Shown here: positions 52,056 through 62,118 of the stretch, piece by piece
Position numbering within the stretch: the first letter of the stretch is position 1
How the letters are laid out: every line of letters starts with the position of its first letter
Source: Metabacillus indicus LMG 22858
Lineage (GTDB): Bacteria; Bacillota; Bacilli; Bacillales; Bacillaceae
Length of the DNA stretch: 64,000 bases
NCBI RefSeq assembly: GCF_000708755.2
Contig: NZ_JGVU02000002.1
Span: 124,001-188,000, forward strand
Direction: 5' to 3'
The notes under the pieces: generated by a model
Database searches by the model: none
What the model was told of the DNA's origin: nothing
Seen by the model: only the letters and a program-made list of their open reading frames with translations
Position numbers and translations under genes: made by a program

Positions 52056-53480
52056 ATGAAGACAGCAGCAGTCTGGTTCAGAAGAGATTTGAGGCTGCAG
52101 GATCATACAGCCCTGTCTGAGGCCGTAAAATGGGCAGAAGAACATAACGGAAAGCTGTTTTTGTTTTTTCAGCTGAATCCAGCTTTTCTCGAAAAGCCGG
52201 CAGACTTCCGCCATCACTATTTTTTTCAGACATTAAAGGCGTTTATGGACAACTGCAGGGATCATAAAATTGCCTTTCATCTGATGTATGGCGAGACAGA
52301 AGAAATAATGGAAATGGTTATTGAAAAGGTGCCTGAGATCAACCTGTTTTTATTTAATGAAGATGAAACAGGCTACGGAAAAGAACGTGATGACAAGGTG
52401 AAAAGGGTTCTGAAAGAAAATGAGGTCGATTACTGGACATTTCAGGATCATTTCCTTCATGGGGCCCGGGAAGTGAAAAAGCAGGACGGCTCCCTTTACA
52501 AAGTCTACACGCCTTATTACAAAGCGTGGAGCAAGCTTGAAAAAAAACAGCCTGCTGAAATCGATCTGAAAAAACTCAGTGCCTGCTCCGTTTCCATACA
52601 GGACCTCCCAGATACAGGTGCTGAAAAGCTCGAGGAGATGATCGGCAGCCTTGAAGAAAGGGAGGACATCGGGGAAGAAGCTGCGTTAAAAACCCTGAAG
52701 GAGTTTACAGACGAAAAATTAGAAGATTACCATAAAAAAAGAGACCTTCCGGCTGAAGCGGGGACGAGCAGGCTCTCAAGATATTTAAAAACTGGAACCA
52801 TCTCTATCCGCACCGTCTATCACCACATCATGCAGACTGAGGATCATCCTCAGGATACGGGAAAAGAAACATTTATCAAGGAGCTTGCCTGGCGGGACTT
52901 TTATAATATGGTGTACGTTCAGTTCCCGAACAGCGTGAAGGAAGAAGCGGATAAGCGCTACCGGTCAATCAAATGGAATACGGATAAAGAGAGGCTGAAA
53001 GCGTGGAAAGAAGGTAAAACAGGCTATCCGATCGTTGATGCGGGCATGAGGCAGCTGAATGAAGAGGGATGGATGCATAACCGGCTGAGAATGATCACAG
53101 CTTCCTTTTTAACGAAAGATTACTTGCTTGACTGGAGACTCGGGGAGGCGTATTTTGCAGAAAAACTTGTCGATTATGAGCCCGGCTCCAACATTGGAGG
53201 ATGGCAGTGGGCAGCATCTGTCGGAACAGACCCGGTCCCGTATTTCAGAGTGTTTAATCCGGTCACGCAATCAAAAAAGTTTGATCCGGACGGAGAGTAC
53301 ATCAAAAAATACGTGCCCGAGCTTCGGGACGTTGACGTGAAACGAATTCATGAGCCGTGGAAGATGAGCAGCGGGGAGCAGAAAGAAGCAGGCTGCATCA
53401 TCGGAACCGATTATCCGGAACCTACAGTTAATCACAGCGAACAGCGGGTAAAAGCAATTGAAATGTTTCAGGGCATATAA
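52056..53480 (+). CDS. phr: Deoxyribodipyrimidine photolyase (cryptochrome/photolyase family)
   Basis: 474-aa flavoprotein repairing UV-induced pyrimidine dimers with light. N-terminal antenna domain (AAVWFRRDLRLQDH) and C-terminal FAD domain with LAWRDFYNMVYV, GYPIVDAGMRQLNEEGWMHNRLRM and the Trp-rich ANIGGWQWAASVGTD-like segment. ATG 52056 follows AAAGAGGTG. B. subtilis 168 lacks it between pycA and ctaA, so it is a lineage-specific insertion. Confidence 0.93.
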   Translation: MKTAAVWFRRDLRLQDHTALSEAVKWAEEHNGKLFLFFQLNPAFLEKPADFRHHYFFQTLKAFMDNCRDHKIAFHLMYGETEEIMEMVIEKVPEINLFLFNEDETGYGKERDDKVKRVLKENEVDYWTFQDHFLHGAREVKKQDGSLYKVYTPYYKAWSKLEKKQPAEIDLKKLSACSVSIQDLPDTGAEKLEEMIGSLEEREDIGEEAALKTLKEFTDEKLEDYHKKRDLPAEAGTSRLSRYLKTGTISIRTVYHHIMQTEDHPQDTGKETFIKELAWRDFYNMVYVQFPNSVKEEADKRYRSIKWNTDKERLKAWKEGKTGYPIVDAGMRQLNEEGWMHNRLRMITASFLTKDYLLDWRLGEAYFAEKLVDYEPGSNIGGWQWAASVGTDPVPYFRVFNPVTQSKKFDPDGEYIKKYVPELRDVDVKRIHEPWKMSSGEQKEAGCIIGTDYPEPTVNHSEQRVKAIEMFQGI

Positions 53481-53514
53481 AAAAGAGAGGCGTCATCGCC
53501 TCTCTTTTTATATG
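53475..53514. terminator. Bidirectional terminator between phr and ctaA
   Basis: Stem AAAAAGAGAGGCG / CGCCTCTCTTTTT with loop TCAT, extended by TATA on both sides; the ends of both genes lie in or next to it. Confidence 0.92.
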
Positions 53515-54449
53515 GCTTTCTTATCTTCTTTGTTTTTTAAAGCCTCACGGTTAATGCGGTTGCGGCTGATCAGCAGGATGAAATAGCTCAGCACGCCGAA
53601 CAGACAGGAAATGATCAGTGCGTGGGCCAGGGCAACACCAAGGTTCAGCCCGGTTAATACGACAAGCGCGCCTGATGCGACCTGCATGGAAATAAGGGCA
53701 AATGCTATGATCCATCCATAATAGACGACTTTCTGATGTTTATAGTGCTTAACTGCGGTATAAGCAGCATATGCCACCCAAACGAAAATCAGAGCAGCTG
53801 CAAATCTGTGGCCCATTTGAATCCACTCATGCAGGGTTGCCGGCAGTCCGTATGGTCTGTTGCTGCACATCGGCCATTCCGGACATGCGAGGCTTGCGCC
53901 TTTATGTCTGACAAATGCGCCTGTATAGACCACGATATATGTGTAGCTGATGATGCCGATGCTGTGGAATTTCATCCTTTTATCAATAATAAGGGACTCT
54001 GTATCAAACTTTTTGTCCACTTCAAAAATCAGCAGGGTGAGCAGCAGCACTGATGCAAAAGAGATAAGAGAAATACCGAAATGCAGGGCAAGAACGGCAT
54101 CAGACTGTCCCCATTTTACTGCGGCTGCACCAATAAGCGCCTGAAGAATCAGGAAGAAAAATGAAAGTGCGGCCAGAAATTTCGTTTCCCGCTTATGTCC
54201 AATCTTGATCCAGGAAGTAACAGCAAGCAGCAGGACAAGAATCCCCGCAAGGCCGCTGACCACCCTGTGGCTGAGCTCAATGACAAGCTCCGGGGTAATT
54301 TCAGACGGAATCAGTTCTCCGTGGCAAAGCGGCCATGAATCTCCGCATCCTGCGCCGGATTCCGTTTTTGTGACAAGCGCTCCCCCTAGAAGCACAAGAA
54401 GCATCACAAGTGTTGTGAGCACACCAATTCCTTTTAATGCTCGATGCAA
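53508..54449 (-). CDS. ctaA: Heme A synthase
   Basis: 313-aa membrane protein with eight helices, converting heme O to heme A for the caa3 oxidase. The paired Cys loop [14 protein letters not shown], conserved His residues ([22 protein letters not shown]) and CPEWPMC are present. TTG at 54447-54449 is chosen: AAGGTG lies 6 nt upstream and the product begins [13 protein letters not shown], parallel to B. subtilis CtaA (306 aa). It is divergent from ctaB. Confidence 0.93.
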   Translation of the reverse strand: MHRALKGIGVLTTLVMLLVLLGGALVTKTESGAGCGDSWPLCHGELIPSEITPELVIELSHRVVSGLAGILVLLLAVTSWIKIGHKRETKFLAALSFFFLILQALIGAAAVKWGQSDAVLALHFGISLISFASVLLLTLLIFEVDKKFDTESLIIDKRMKFHSIGIISYTYIVVYTGAFVRHKGASLACPEWPMCSNRPYGLPATLHEWIQMGHRFAAALIFVWVAYAAYTAVKHYKHQKVVYYGWIIAFALISMQVASGALVVLTGLNLGVALAHALIISCLFGVLSYFILLISRNRINREALKNKEDKKAI

Positions 54450-54912
54450 GATGTTCACCTTCTTATTCGTAGTAATGAGCTTATGAAAACCGGACATTTC
54501 AAAGTCCGGCCAGGCAACAAATAATGACAATATCTATCTACTGTTTATTATACTGGCAAAACAGATTGAATGAAAAGGAATGATATGGAGAAATCCCATT
54601 AGAATCATTTTTTCGCAAAAGATTCCATTATCTATAAAAAATTCCTGACAGGTATGATAGAATGTTAACGTGGTCATAAAGGTATGCCATTTATTTTTAG
54701 AGTATCAGTGAATGAATTGCTTTTCAATGAATTAGCCGGCTCTCCTGTTCTGCTTCACAATTTCGACAAAACTTCTTCATATTTTGTTCACAAAACAAGA
54801 ACCGATTATGGTTTAATATCAAGAAGGAAGCGATTTTGAAAATATTGCTTAATTTAGTATGATATAGCAAGCTGCACAGCCGGCAGCAGAGCAAAAAGGG
54901 GGACTGTCATAC
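54450..54912. promoter_or_regulatory. Divergent ctaA/ctaB control region
   Basis: For ctaB: -35 TTGAAA (54836-54841), 16-bp spacer, -10 TATGAT (54858-54863). TTTTGTTCACAAAA (54782-54795) is a near palindrome; its reverse strand reads TTGTGAACAAA, close to the ResD-type TTGTGAAG element known to control ctaA and ctaB in B. subtilis. No other structure was seen in this 460-bp gap. Confidence 0.5.
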
Positions 54913-55830
54913 GTGCCAGATTCAAGGACCTCGAAAGAAACGGGATTCGGTGAGGTAGTTTATGAAACAACCGTATTAAAAGACTTTTTGAGCCTTATCA
55001 AAATGGGAATCGTTAATTCCAATTTGATTACCGCTTTTACAGGCATCTGGCTTGCGCTGTATTTTAACGGGCAAAGTTTTCTTGGGAATATTGACACAGT
55101 TCTGTATGCGCTCTCAGGATCAGCTCTTGTGATTGCAGGATCTTGTGCCATTAACAACTTTTATGACCGTGACATAGACCATATTATGGAGCGGACAAAG
55201 ACGAGGCCGACTGTCACAGGCAGAATGAATCCAATTCAGGCGCTGTGGATTGGTGTTTTATTGCTTGCATTCGGATTTATCATGCTTTCCATGACAACGG
55301 CAGCAGCAACGCTTATCGGGTTGATCGGCGTAATTACATACGTCTTTTTATATACAATGTGGACAAAACGCCACTATACGCTTAATACAGTTGTCGGCAG
55401 CATCTCCGGTGCCGTTCCTCCTCTCATAGGATGGGCAGCTGTTGATGCAGACCTCAGTGTGACGGCATGGGTATTGTTCATGATCATGTTTATCTGGCAG
55501 CCGCCCCATTTCCTCGCTCTCGCAATGAAGCGGGTTGAGGAATACCGGGCAGCCGGGATACCAATGCTGCCTGTCATACACGGATTTGCTGTTACAAAAA
55601 GGCAAATGATGGTCTGGGTAATCTGTCTGTTGCCTTTGCCGTTTTACTTGTTTCAGCTCGGGGCTGCATTCATCATTCTGGCAACTGTCCTGAACATCGG
55701 CTGGCTAGTGATTGCCCTGTCCGGCATAGGGGCTAAGGATGACCTGAAATGGGCAAAGTGGATGTTTATTTATTCGCTGAACTACTTAACGATCCTTTTT
55801 GTGGCGATGGTACTTTTCACGATCAACTAG
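54913..55830 (+). CDS. ctaB: Heme O synthase (protoheme IX farnesyltransferase)
   Basis: 305-aa membrane prenyltransferase with seven to nine helices; [20 protein letters not shown] carries the Asp-rich prenyl-diphosphate/Mg site. It attaches a farnesyl group to heme B, making the substrate for CtaA. GTG start at 54913; length equals B. subtilis CtaB (305). Leads the cta operon. Confidence 0.95.
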   Translation: MPDSRTSKETGFGEVVYETTVLKDFLSLIKMGIVNSNLITAFTGIWLALYFNGQSFLGNIDTVLYALSGSALVIAGSCAINNFYDRDIDHIMERTKTRPTVTGRMNPIQALWIGVLLLAFGFIMLSMTTAAATLIGLIGVITYVFLYTMWTKRHYTLNTVVGSISGAVPPLIGWAAVDADLSVTAWVLFMIMFIWQPPHFLALAMKRVEEYRAAGIPMLPVIHGFAVTKRQMMVWVICLLPLPFYLFQLGAAFIILATVLNIGWLVIALSGIGAKDDLKWAKWMFIYSLNYLTILFVAMVLFTIN

Positions 55831-55929
55831 GTTAGAAATTCTTTCTTTTAGGAATTTACATAGAAGGAATTGACGATTCCTGTTTAGCATGCGGGGATTA
55901 ATTTACTGAAAGAGGGGTTTGATTTAGCT

Positions 55930-57009
55930 ATGGAAAAGAGGCTGACAAAATTTCGTCTCGTTGCCGTATTTGCAATGCTGACACTTGTCCTAGCCGGCTG
56001 TGGTGAACCATATCTTTCCGCTCTTCAACCAGCTGGTGAAGTAGCGGATATGCAGTACTCGCTTATGATTTTGAGTACACTCATCATGGTCATTGTAATC
56101 GCAGTCGTAACTGTGATCTTCATTTATGTGGTTGTGAAGTTCAGACAGCGCAAAGGTGAGGAAAATAAAATTCCTGAGCAAGTAGAGGGAAGTCATAAAC
56201 TGGAAATCATTTGGACTGTTATTCCTATTCTTTTATTGCTTGTGCTGGCGGTTCCTGTAGTTTCTGCAACATTTGAGCTTGCAGACGTTAAGGCGATGGA
56301 CAAAAAAGACCGCAAGCCTGAAGATGCAGTCGTTGTAAACGTCAGAGCAAACCTTTACTGGTGGGAATTCGAGTATCCTGACTACGGGATCATCACGAGC
56401 CAGGATTTAGTTGTGCCGACAGATGAAAGGGTTTACTTTAATCTGATTGCTTCCGATGTTAAGCATTCATTCTGGGTGCCTTCTGCAGGCGGAAAAATGG
56501 ATACAAACACGGAGAATGTGAATAAATTCTGGCTTAATTTTGACGGTAACCGTGCTGAGCAGGCCGGAGAATATTTCTACGGTAAATGTGCTGAGCTTTG
56601 CGGACCTTCACACGCTTTGATGGATTTTAAAGTTGAAACAAAATCCAAGGAAGAGTTTGTTCAGTGGGCTGAAGAAATGAAAAATGCCAAAGCTGTTGCA
56701 TCTTCTGACCTTGCTAAAGAGGGAGAGAAGCTGTTCCAGGAAAAAAGCTGTATCGGCTGTCATGCTGTCACTCCGGTGGATGAGCGTCCTGAACAGGCAA
56801 GAACTGCTCCAAACCTTGCAAGCTTCGGCGAGCGTTCACGAGTTGCAGGAATTCTTCCTCATAATGAAGAGAACATCAGAAACTGGCTGAAAGATCCTGA
56901 ACAGTACAAACCGGGCAATAAAATGACAAAAACATATCCGGAACTGAATGATCAGGAACTTGATGCTCTTACAGAATACTTAAGCGGCTTGAAGGTAGAA
57001 GCCAAATAA
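55930..57009 (+). CDS. ctaC: caa3 cytochrome c oxidase subunit II
   Basis: 359-aa lipoprotein (lipobox LAGC, Cys24) with two membrane helices, an outer CuA domain (CAELCGPSHALM and HSFWVPSAGGKMD) and a fused C-terminal cytochrome c domain with heme motif CIGCH. This fusion defines caa3 oxidases, which accept electrons from cytochrome c. Confidence 0.96.
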   Translation: MEKRLTKFRLVAVFAMLTLVLAGCGEPYLSALQPAGEVADMQYSLMILSTLIMVIVIAVVTVIFIYVVVKFRQRKGEENKIPEQVEGSHKLEIIWTVIPILLLLVLAVPVVSATFELADVKAMDKKDRKPEDAVVVNVRANLYWWEFEYPDYGIITSQDLVVPTDERVYFNLIASDVKHSFWVPSAGGKMDTNTENVNKFWLNFDGNRAEQAGEYFYGKCAELCGPSHALMDFKVETKSKEEFVQWAEEMKNAKAVASSDLAKEGEKLFQEKSCIGCHAVTPVDERPEQARTAPNLASFGERSRVAGILPHNEENIRNWLKDPEQYKPGNKMTKTYPELNDQELDALTEYLSGLKVEAK

Positions 57010-57043
57010 GATTGTCTTAGCAGAATAAAAGGGAGGTAACACT

Positions 57044-58915
57044 GTGAGTACGTTAACTCAGAAAAAAGGGTTCGGCGCAGTTCTCTGGGACTACCTGACA
57101 ACGGTAGACCATAAGAAAATCGCCATCCTTTACCTGGTTTCCGGCGGCTTCTTCTTCCTCGTGGGAGGTCTGGAAGCGATGCTGATCCGTATTCAGCTCG
57201 CTGTACCGGATAATGATTTCATCTCAGCCGGACTATATAATGAAGTATTGACTATGCATGGCACGACCATGATATTCCTGGCAGCGATGCCGCTGATTTT
57301 TGGATTTATGAACGCGGTTGTACCGATTCAGATCGGAGCGCGCGACGTTGCATTTCCTTTCTTGAACTCACTTGGGTTCTGGCTTTTCTTCTTTGGAGGA
57401 TTGTTCCTGAACATGGGTTGGTTTTTAGGGGGAGCACCTGATGCAGGCTGGACGAACTATGCGTCGCTTGCCCTCAATTCACCGGGACACGGAATTGATT
57501 TTTATCTTCTGGGTCTTCAGATATCAGGTTTCGGAACTCTTATTGCAGGGATTAACTTCCTGGCAACAATCATTAACATGCGTGCGCCTGGTATGACTTA
57601 TATGCGCATGCCGCTCTTTACCTGGACAACATTTGTTGCATCTGCACTTATCTTATTTGCTTTCCCGCCGCTTACTGTGGGTCTTGCAATTATGATGTTT
57701 GACCGTGTATTCGGAACTGGGTTTTTCGTTCCTGAGCTTGGCGGAAATACGATTATCTGGGAGCATTTATTCTGGATCTTCGGACATCCTGAGGTTTACA
57801 TCCTGATTCTTCCTGCATTCGGAATTTTCTCTGATGTCCTTCCTCATTTTTCTAAAAAGCGTCTTTTCGGATACTCTTCCATGGTATTCGCAACTGTGCT
57901 TATCGGCTTTTTAGGATTCATGGTATGGGCGCATCATATGTTTACAACTGGTCTTGGACCGATTGCAAATGCCATTTTCGCCGTTGCCACAATGGCAATT
58001 GCTGTTCCTACGGGCATTAAGATCTTTAACTGGATGTTTACTATGTGGGGCGGAAGCATCCGCTTTACGGTTCCGATGATCTGGTCTGTAGCTTTCATTC
58101 CGACATTTGTAATGGGCGGAGTAACAGGAATCATGCTTGCCGCTGCTCCAACAGATTATCAGTATCATGACACGTATTTCGTTGTAGCCCACTTCCACTA
58201 CGTTATTGTAGGCGGAGTTGTCATGGGATTATTTGCAGGCCTTCACTACTGGTGGCCGAAAATGTTTGGAAAAATGCTCGGCGAAAAGCTTGGCGTCGTT
58301 ACATTTGTCCTGTTCTTTACAGGATTCCATTTAACTTTCTTTATTCAGCATTTCCTTGGACTGATGGGGATGCCGCGCCGTATTTTCACATTCCTGCCTG
58401 GCCAGGGACTTGAAATGGGTAACTTAATCAGTACAGTCGGTGCATTCCTGATGGCAGCCGGAACAATCGTATTGCTCTGGAACATCATTATTTCATCGAT
58501 TAAAGGTGAAAAAGCTGCAGGAGATGCATGGGGAGACGGGCGCAACCTTGAGTGGGCCGTTTCATCACCGGCACCTGAATACAACTTTAAACAAACTCCG
58601 CTTGTACGCGGACTTGATGCACTTTGGGTAGAAAGAATGGAAGGCAATAAAGGAATGACTCCAGCAGAACCGCTTGGCGATATTCACATGCCTAATGGAT
58701 CGATTCTTCCTTTGATCATGTCTTTCGGACTGTTCGTTGCTGCATTCGGACTGCTTTATCATTCAGAACACGCATGGGGCATCCCGGTTGTTATCATCGG
58801 ATTTGGCATTACTCTAGGCTGTATGTTCCTGCGTTCCATCATTGATGATCACGGTTATCACATCCACAAAGAAGATTTGATGAATGATGATAACGATAAG
58901 GGGGTAAAGGCATAA
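57044..58915 (+). CDS. ctaD: caa3 cytochrome c oxidase subunit I
   Basis: 623-aa catalytic subunit with 12-14 helices. The heme a/a3 and CuB ligands are visible in HGTTMIF, WEHLFWIFGHPEVYILILPAFG (His-Tyr crosslink), WAHHMF and VVAHFHYVIVGG. It reduces oxygen and pumps protons. GTG start with GGGAGG upstream; the stop overlaps the ctaE start. Confidence 0.97.
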   Translation: MSTLTQKKGFGAVLWDYLTTVDHKKIAILYLVSGGFFFLVGGLEAMLIRIQLAVPDNDFISAGLYNEVLTMHGTTMIFLAAMPLIFGFMNAVVPIQIGARDVAFPFLNSLGFWLFFFGGLFLNMGWFLGGAPDAGWTNYASLALNSPGHGIDFYLLGLQISGFGTLIAGINFLATIINMRAPGMTYMRMPLFTWTTFVASALILFAFPPLTVGLAIMMFDRVFGTGFFVPELGGNTIIWEHLFWIFGHPEVYILILPAFGIFSDVLPHFSKKRLFGYSSMVFATVLIGFLGFMVWAHHMFTTGLGPIANAIFAVATMAIAVPTGIKIFNWMFTMWGGSIRFTVPMIWSVAFIPTFVMGGVTGIMLAAAPTDYQYHDTYFVVAHFHYVIVGGVVMGLFAGLHYWWPKMFGKMLGEKLGVVTFVLFFTGFHLTFFIQHFLGLMGMPRRIFTFLPGQGLEMGNLISTVGAFLMAAGTIVLLWNIIISSIKGEKAAGDAWGDGRNLEWAVSSPAPEYNFKQTPLVRGLDALWVERMEGNKGMTPAEPLGDIHMPNGSILPLIMSFGLFVAAFGLLYHSEHAWGIPVVIIGFGITLGCMFLRSIIDDHGYHIHKEDLMNDDNDKGVKA

Positions 58916-59538
58916 TGCATGTTGAGGAAAAATTGACAGCTGAAACGTTCCCTGCCTCACCTGAAAAGGCGACCCTTGAAGGCAAAAATAAATTTTTGGG
59001 CTTCTGGCTCTTCCTTGGCGGAGAGACAGTCCTGTTCGCATCGTTGTTTGCGACGTTCCTGGCTCTCAGGGATTCTGACAACGGAGGGGCAACTACCCAG
59101 GAAATGTTTGAGCTTCCGCTCGTATTTGCTGCAACGATGCTTCTTTTGACAAGTTCACTCACTAGTGTATATGCAATGTATCACATGAAGAACTTTCAAT
59201 TTAAGAAAATGCAGCTTTGGATGGGAATCACGGTTCTATTAGGAGCTGCCTTCCTAGCACTTGAGATTTATGAATTTAATCATTATATTCATGAATACAA
59301 ATTCACGATTACAAGCAGTGCACTCGGGTCTGCCTTTTACACGCTTGTCGGAACACATGGTGCCCACGTGGCATTCGGTCTCCTTTGGATTACAACATTG
59401 ATGGTCCGCAATGCAAAAAGAGGACTGAACTTATACAACGCACCTAAATACTACGTTGCAAGTCTTTACTGGCATTTCATTGACGTTGTATGGGTATTCA
59501 TCTTCACAGTTGTATACTTAATGGGAATGGTGGGATAA
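58915..59538 (+). CDS. ctaE: caa3 cytochrome c oxidase subunit III
   Basis: 207 aa, five helices; FLGFWLFLGGETVLFASLFATF and GTHGAHVAFGLLWI are subunit III hallmarks. Coupled to ctaD by TAATG overlap. Confidence 0.96.
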   Translation: MHVEEKLTAETFPASPEKATLEGKNKFLGFWLFLGGETVLFASLFATFLALRDSDNGGATTQEMFELPLVFAATMLLLTSSLTSVYAMYHMKNFQFKKMQLWMGITVLLGAAFLALEIYEFNHYIHEYKFTITSSALGSAFYTLVGTHGAHVAFGLLWITTLMVRNAKRGLNLYNAPKYYVASLYWHFIDVVWVFIFTVVYLMGMVG

Positions 59539-59542
59539 ACTG

Positions 59543-59872
59543 ATGGCAAATCAAAACTCAGGAAACCCAAAAGTAGATCTTGCTTATCGCCGCAAGAAAA
59601 ACAAAGAAGATATGAAGTATCAGGTTGTAACCTTTGCACTGATGATCTTCCTGACTGTCGTTGCATTTGTTGCAATCGGATATGACGGCATAGCAGAATG
59701 GTTTAAGATTCCATTTATTCTTCTTCTTGCTGTCGTACAGGTTATTTTCCAGCTTTACTACTTTATGCACATGAGCCACAAAGGACATGAGGTGCCTGCG
59801 CTTTTCCTTTATTCAGGAATCGGCGTTGCCTTTTTGACAGTCCTTGCTTTTGTAACAATCATTTGGTGGTAA
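59543..59872 (+). CDS. ctaF: caa3 cytochrome c oxidase subunit IV
   Basis: 109 aa, three helices, of the COX4-prokaryotic family (VVQVIFQLYYFMHMSHKGHE). It begins 4 bp after ctaE. A terminator follows. Confidence 0.95.
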   Translation: MANQNSGNPKVDLAYRRKKNKEDMKYQVVTFALMIFLTVVAFVAIGYDGIAEWFKIPFILLLAVVQVIFQLYYFMHMSHKGHEVPALFLYSGIGVAFLTVLAFVTIIWW

Positions 59873-59878
59873 GTTCTG

Positions 59879-59910
59879 ATCCGGCTGATTTTTCAGCCGG
59901 ATTCTTTTTA
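59879..59910 (+). terminator. Terminator after ctaF
   Basis: ATCCGGCTGA / TCAGCCGGAT stem with a T loop, then TCTTTTT. Confidence 0.88.
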
Positions 59911-60030
59911 TGTTTTCTTTCAGTCAATCCTGCGGGACGCCTGTCTTTGTCATAGAACGTTCATTGATAGCGCTTCATCTAAGGTGTATAATAAGACAAG
60001 GAGTATTAGCAGAAATAGGAGTTGAACTCA

Positions 60031-60936
60031 TTGTTAAATTTAGAAATGTTTGGCTTTAGAGCAATGTGGAGCCCGATTTTTTTTCTGTTTACAGCAGGCA
60101 TTCTTGTGCTCTATTTCCTTGCAGCAGGGCCTCTGAGAAGCAGATTTAAAGAAAGCGCTCCTGTCACGATCAAACAGAAAGCTCTGTTCACGTCGTCCAT
60201 TCTGCTTCTTTATGCGGTAAAAGGCAGTCCTCTGGATTTAATGGGGCATTTAATGTTCAGTGCACATATGACACAAATGGCCCTCTTATATTTGCTCGTT
60301 CCGCCGCTTATGATTTACGGTGTGCCCGTATGGATGTGGAGAGCCATCATTTACAGACCGGGAATTAAACAGACGGTTTCCTTCCTGTCCCGTCCGCTGA
60401 TTGCCCTTTTTGTATTTAATGGCGTATTTTCGCTCTATCATATTCCTCTTGTTTTTGATGCGGTGAAAACAGACCATATTCTTCATGCGGCTGTTACCAT
60501 CTTTATTTTTATTGCCGCAATGCTTATGTGGTGGCCTCTATTAAATGAGCTTCCCGAATGGAGAGAGCTTGGCGGAATTAAGAAGATCGGCTACATATTT
60601 GCAAATGGAATGCTGCTTACACCGGCCTGTGCGCTGATTATCTTTGCAGAGACATCTTTGTATTCCACCTACTCGAATCCAAGCGCCTGGGCCAGCGCTC
60701 TTGAGCTGTGCGTTCCTGCAAGCATGCTGGCAGGTCTTGATCTGACCGGCCCGGAAATGTTTAACACCCTTCCTTTAGTCGAAGACCAGCAGCTTGGCGG
60801 CATCATGATGAAGATTATTCAGGAATTTGTCTATGGAGGACTGCTCGGAATTATTTTCTTTAAATGGGCCCGTAAAGAAAGAGAGAAAGACGAACTTGAA
60901 GAACGCAGCCGTCTTGCTCCACAGCCGGTAAAATAA
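60031..60936 (+). CDS. ctaG: Cytochrome oxidase assembly factor CtaG
   Basis: 301-aa membrane protein with seven helices of the caa3_CtaG family. It is needed for making active caa3, probably in copper delivery. The family-typical histidine-rich helices are present (HLMFSAHMTQM). TTG at 60031 is preferred over a TTG nine bases earlier because AGGAG then lies 9 nt upstream and the product starts MLNLEMFGFRAMWSP. Confidence 0.93.
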   Translation: MLNLEMFGFRAMWSPIFFLFTAGILVLYFLAAGPLRSRFKESAPVTIKQKALFTSSILLLYAVKGSPLDLMGHLMFSAHMTQMALLYLLVPPLMIYGVPVWMWRAIIYRPGIKQTVSFLSRPLIALFVFNGVFSLYHIPLVFDAVKTDHILHAAVTIFIFIAAMLMWWPLLNELPEWRELGGIKKIGYIFANGMLLTPACALIIFAETSLYSTYSNPSAWASALELCVPASMLAGLDLTGPEMFNTLPLVEDQQLGGIMMKIIQEFVYGGLLGIIFFKWARKEREKDELEERSRLAPQPVK

Positions 60937-60994
60937 GATACGCTCCGGTTTTTCTGCTTATCAATCTATGATTACTATATTAGGAGCTGCCAAT

Positions 60995-61456
60995 ATGAAC
61001 GTACCTCTTTTACCTACAATCAGTACAGCCTTTATCGTTCTCAGCGCTGCAGCCGTTGCCGTTGGATGGTATCTTATCAAACAGCGGAGAATAGAGGCGC
61101 ATCAGAAGGCGATGATGACGGCCGCTGTATTTGCAGTAATCTTTTTTATTGTCTATGCATCGCGGACGATCTTTGTCGGGAACACTGCTTTTGGCGGACC
61201 GGATTCGATTAAAATCTACTATACTGTATTTTTGATTTTCCATATCACTCTTGCAACTGTAGGGGCAGTGCTTGGAATCATCATGCTGGTCTCAGGTTTT
61301 AAAAACAGGCTCGCAAGGCACAGAAAGCTTGGACCCGGAACAAGCATCATCTGGTTTTTTACTGCAATCACAGGAGTTGCTGTTTATTTTCTCCTTTATA
61401 TTCAATACAAAGGCGGAGAAACGACATCTGTGTTTAAAGCGATATTGGGATTTTAA
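60995..61456 (+). CDS. ctaM: DUF420 oxidase assembly protein, CtaM/YozB-like
   Basis: 153-aa membrane protein with four helices (STAFIVLSAAAVAVGWYLI; MMTAAVFAVIFFIVYASR; YYTVFLIFHITLATVGAVLGIIML; IIWFFTAITGVAVYFLLY) of the DUF420 family. In S. aureus CtaM is required for heme-A-containing terminal oxidase, and B. subtilis YozB is its relative, encoded elsewhere. ATG 60995 has AGGAG 8 nt upstream. It ends the cta region with a strong terminator. Confidence 0.88.
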   Translation: MNVPLLPTISTAFIVLSAAAVAVGWYLIKQRRIEAHQKAMMTAAVFAVIFFIVYASRTIFVGNTAFGGPDSIKIYYTVFLIFHITLATVGAVLGIIMLVSGFKNRLARHRKLGPGTSIIWFFTAITGVAVYFLLYIQYKGGETTSVFKAILGF

Positions 61457-61461
61457 TTGTT

Positions 61462-61500
61462 GAAGCAATAGAATGAAAGATTTCTATTGCTTCTTTTTTT
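61462..61500 (+). terminator. Terminator after ctaM
   Basis: Perfect 12-bp stem GAAGCAATAGAA / TTCTATTGCTTC and seven T. Confidence 0.93.
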
Positions 61501-61601
61501 ATGCTCTAATCTTGAAAAAACGCTCTGCAGGAAGTATAGGACGCTCATTATGGCCATAAAATGAAAGTATGAGGGAGTTCTTGAAAGGGAGTGTCGGGAA
61601 G

Positions 61602-62111
61602 ATGATCGAAATTATAACAGACCGGCTTTTAATTATTCCTTGTTCACTGGATATTGCAAAGTCGCTGATTTTTCACAGAAAGGAACTGGAAACCCGGTCC
61701 CCGATTGGAATACCCTGTGCCTGGCCTTCTTCTGCTGTAAGAGGGATGCTCCCGCTGTTTATTGAAAAGCTCGAGAAAAACGATCAGGAGCACGGATTGG
61801 GTCTTTGGCTGATCATTTTATACAATGAAAAAAGAATTATCGGAGATTTGTTTCTTCAGGGAATACCTGATGACAGCGGGACAGTCGAGCTGAGCTACAA
61901 CATTCATGAAGCGGCTGATGAAGAAAGTCTGACCTATGAAGCGATTGATGCTGTCATGGAATGGCTGACAAGTGAACGAAAAGTAGCCAGTATTCAGATG
62001 GAGTGTCTGGATGAGAACAGCAAATCCATCAAACTGTTTGAAAAGCTCGGTATGATCTGCACGAAAAAAGAAGATGTTTTCTTATCCTGGGAGTTGAAAA
62101 AGAAAGCGTAG
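61602..62111 (+). CDS. GNAT-family N-acetyltransferase (RimJ/RimL-like)
   Basis: 169 aa. ITDRLLIIPCSLDIAKSL at the start, LGLWLIILYNEKRIIGDLFLQG in the middle and ENSKSIKLFEKLGM near the end follow the RimJ/RimL-type GNAT layout, but the acetyl-CoA loop (NIHEAADEESLTYEAI) is degenerate. ATG 61602 is preferred over an ATG at 61569 without ribosome site. Substrate unknown. It is followed within 8 bp by another GNAT-like gene. Confidence 0.8.
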   Translation: MIEIITDRLLIIPCSLDIAKSLIFHRKELETRSPIGIPCAWPSSAVRGMLPLFIEKLEKNDQEHGLGLWLIILYNEKRIIGDLFLQGIPDDSGTVELSYNIHEAADEESLTYEAIDAVMEWLTSERKVASIQMECLDENSKSIKLFEKLGMICTKKEDVFLSWELKKKA

Positions 62112-62118
62112 AAGAGGG

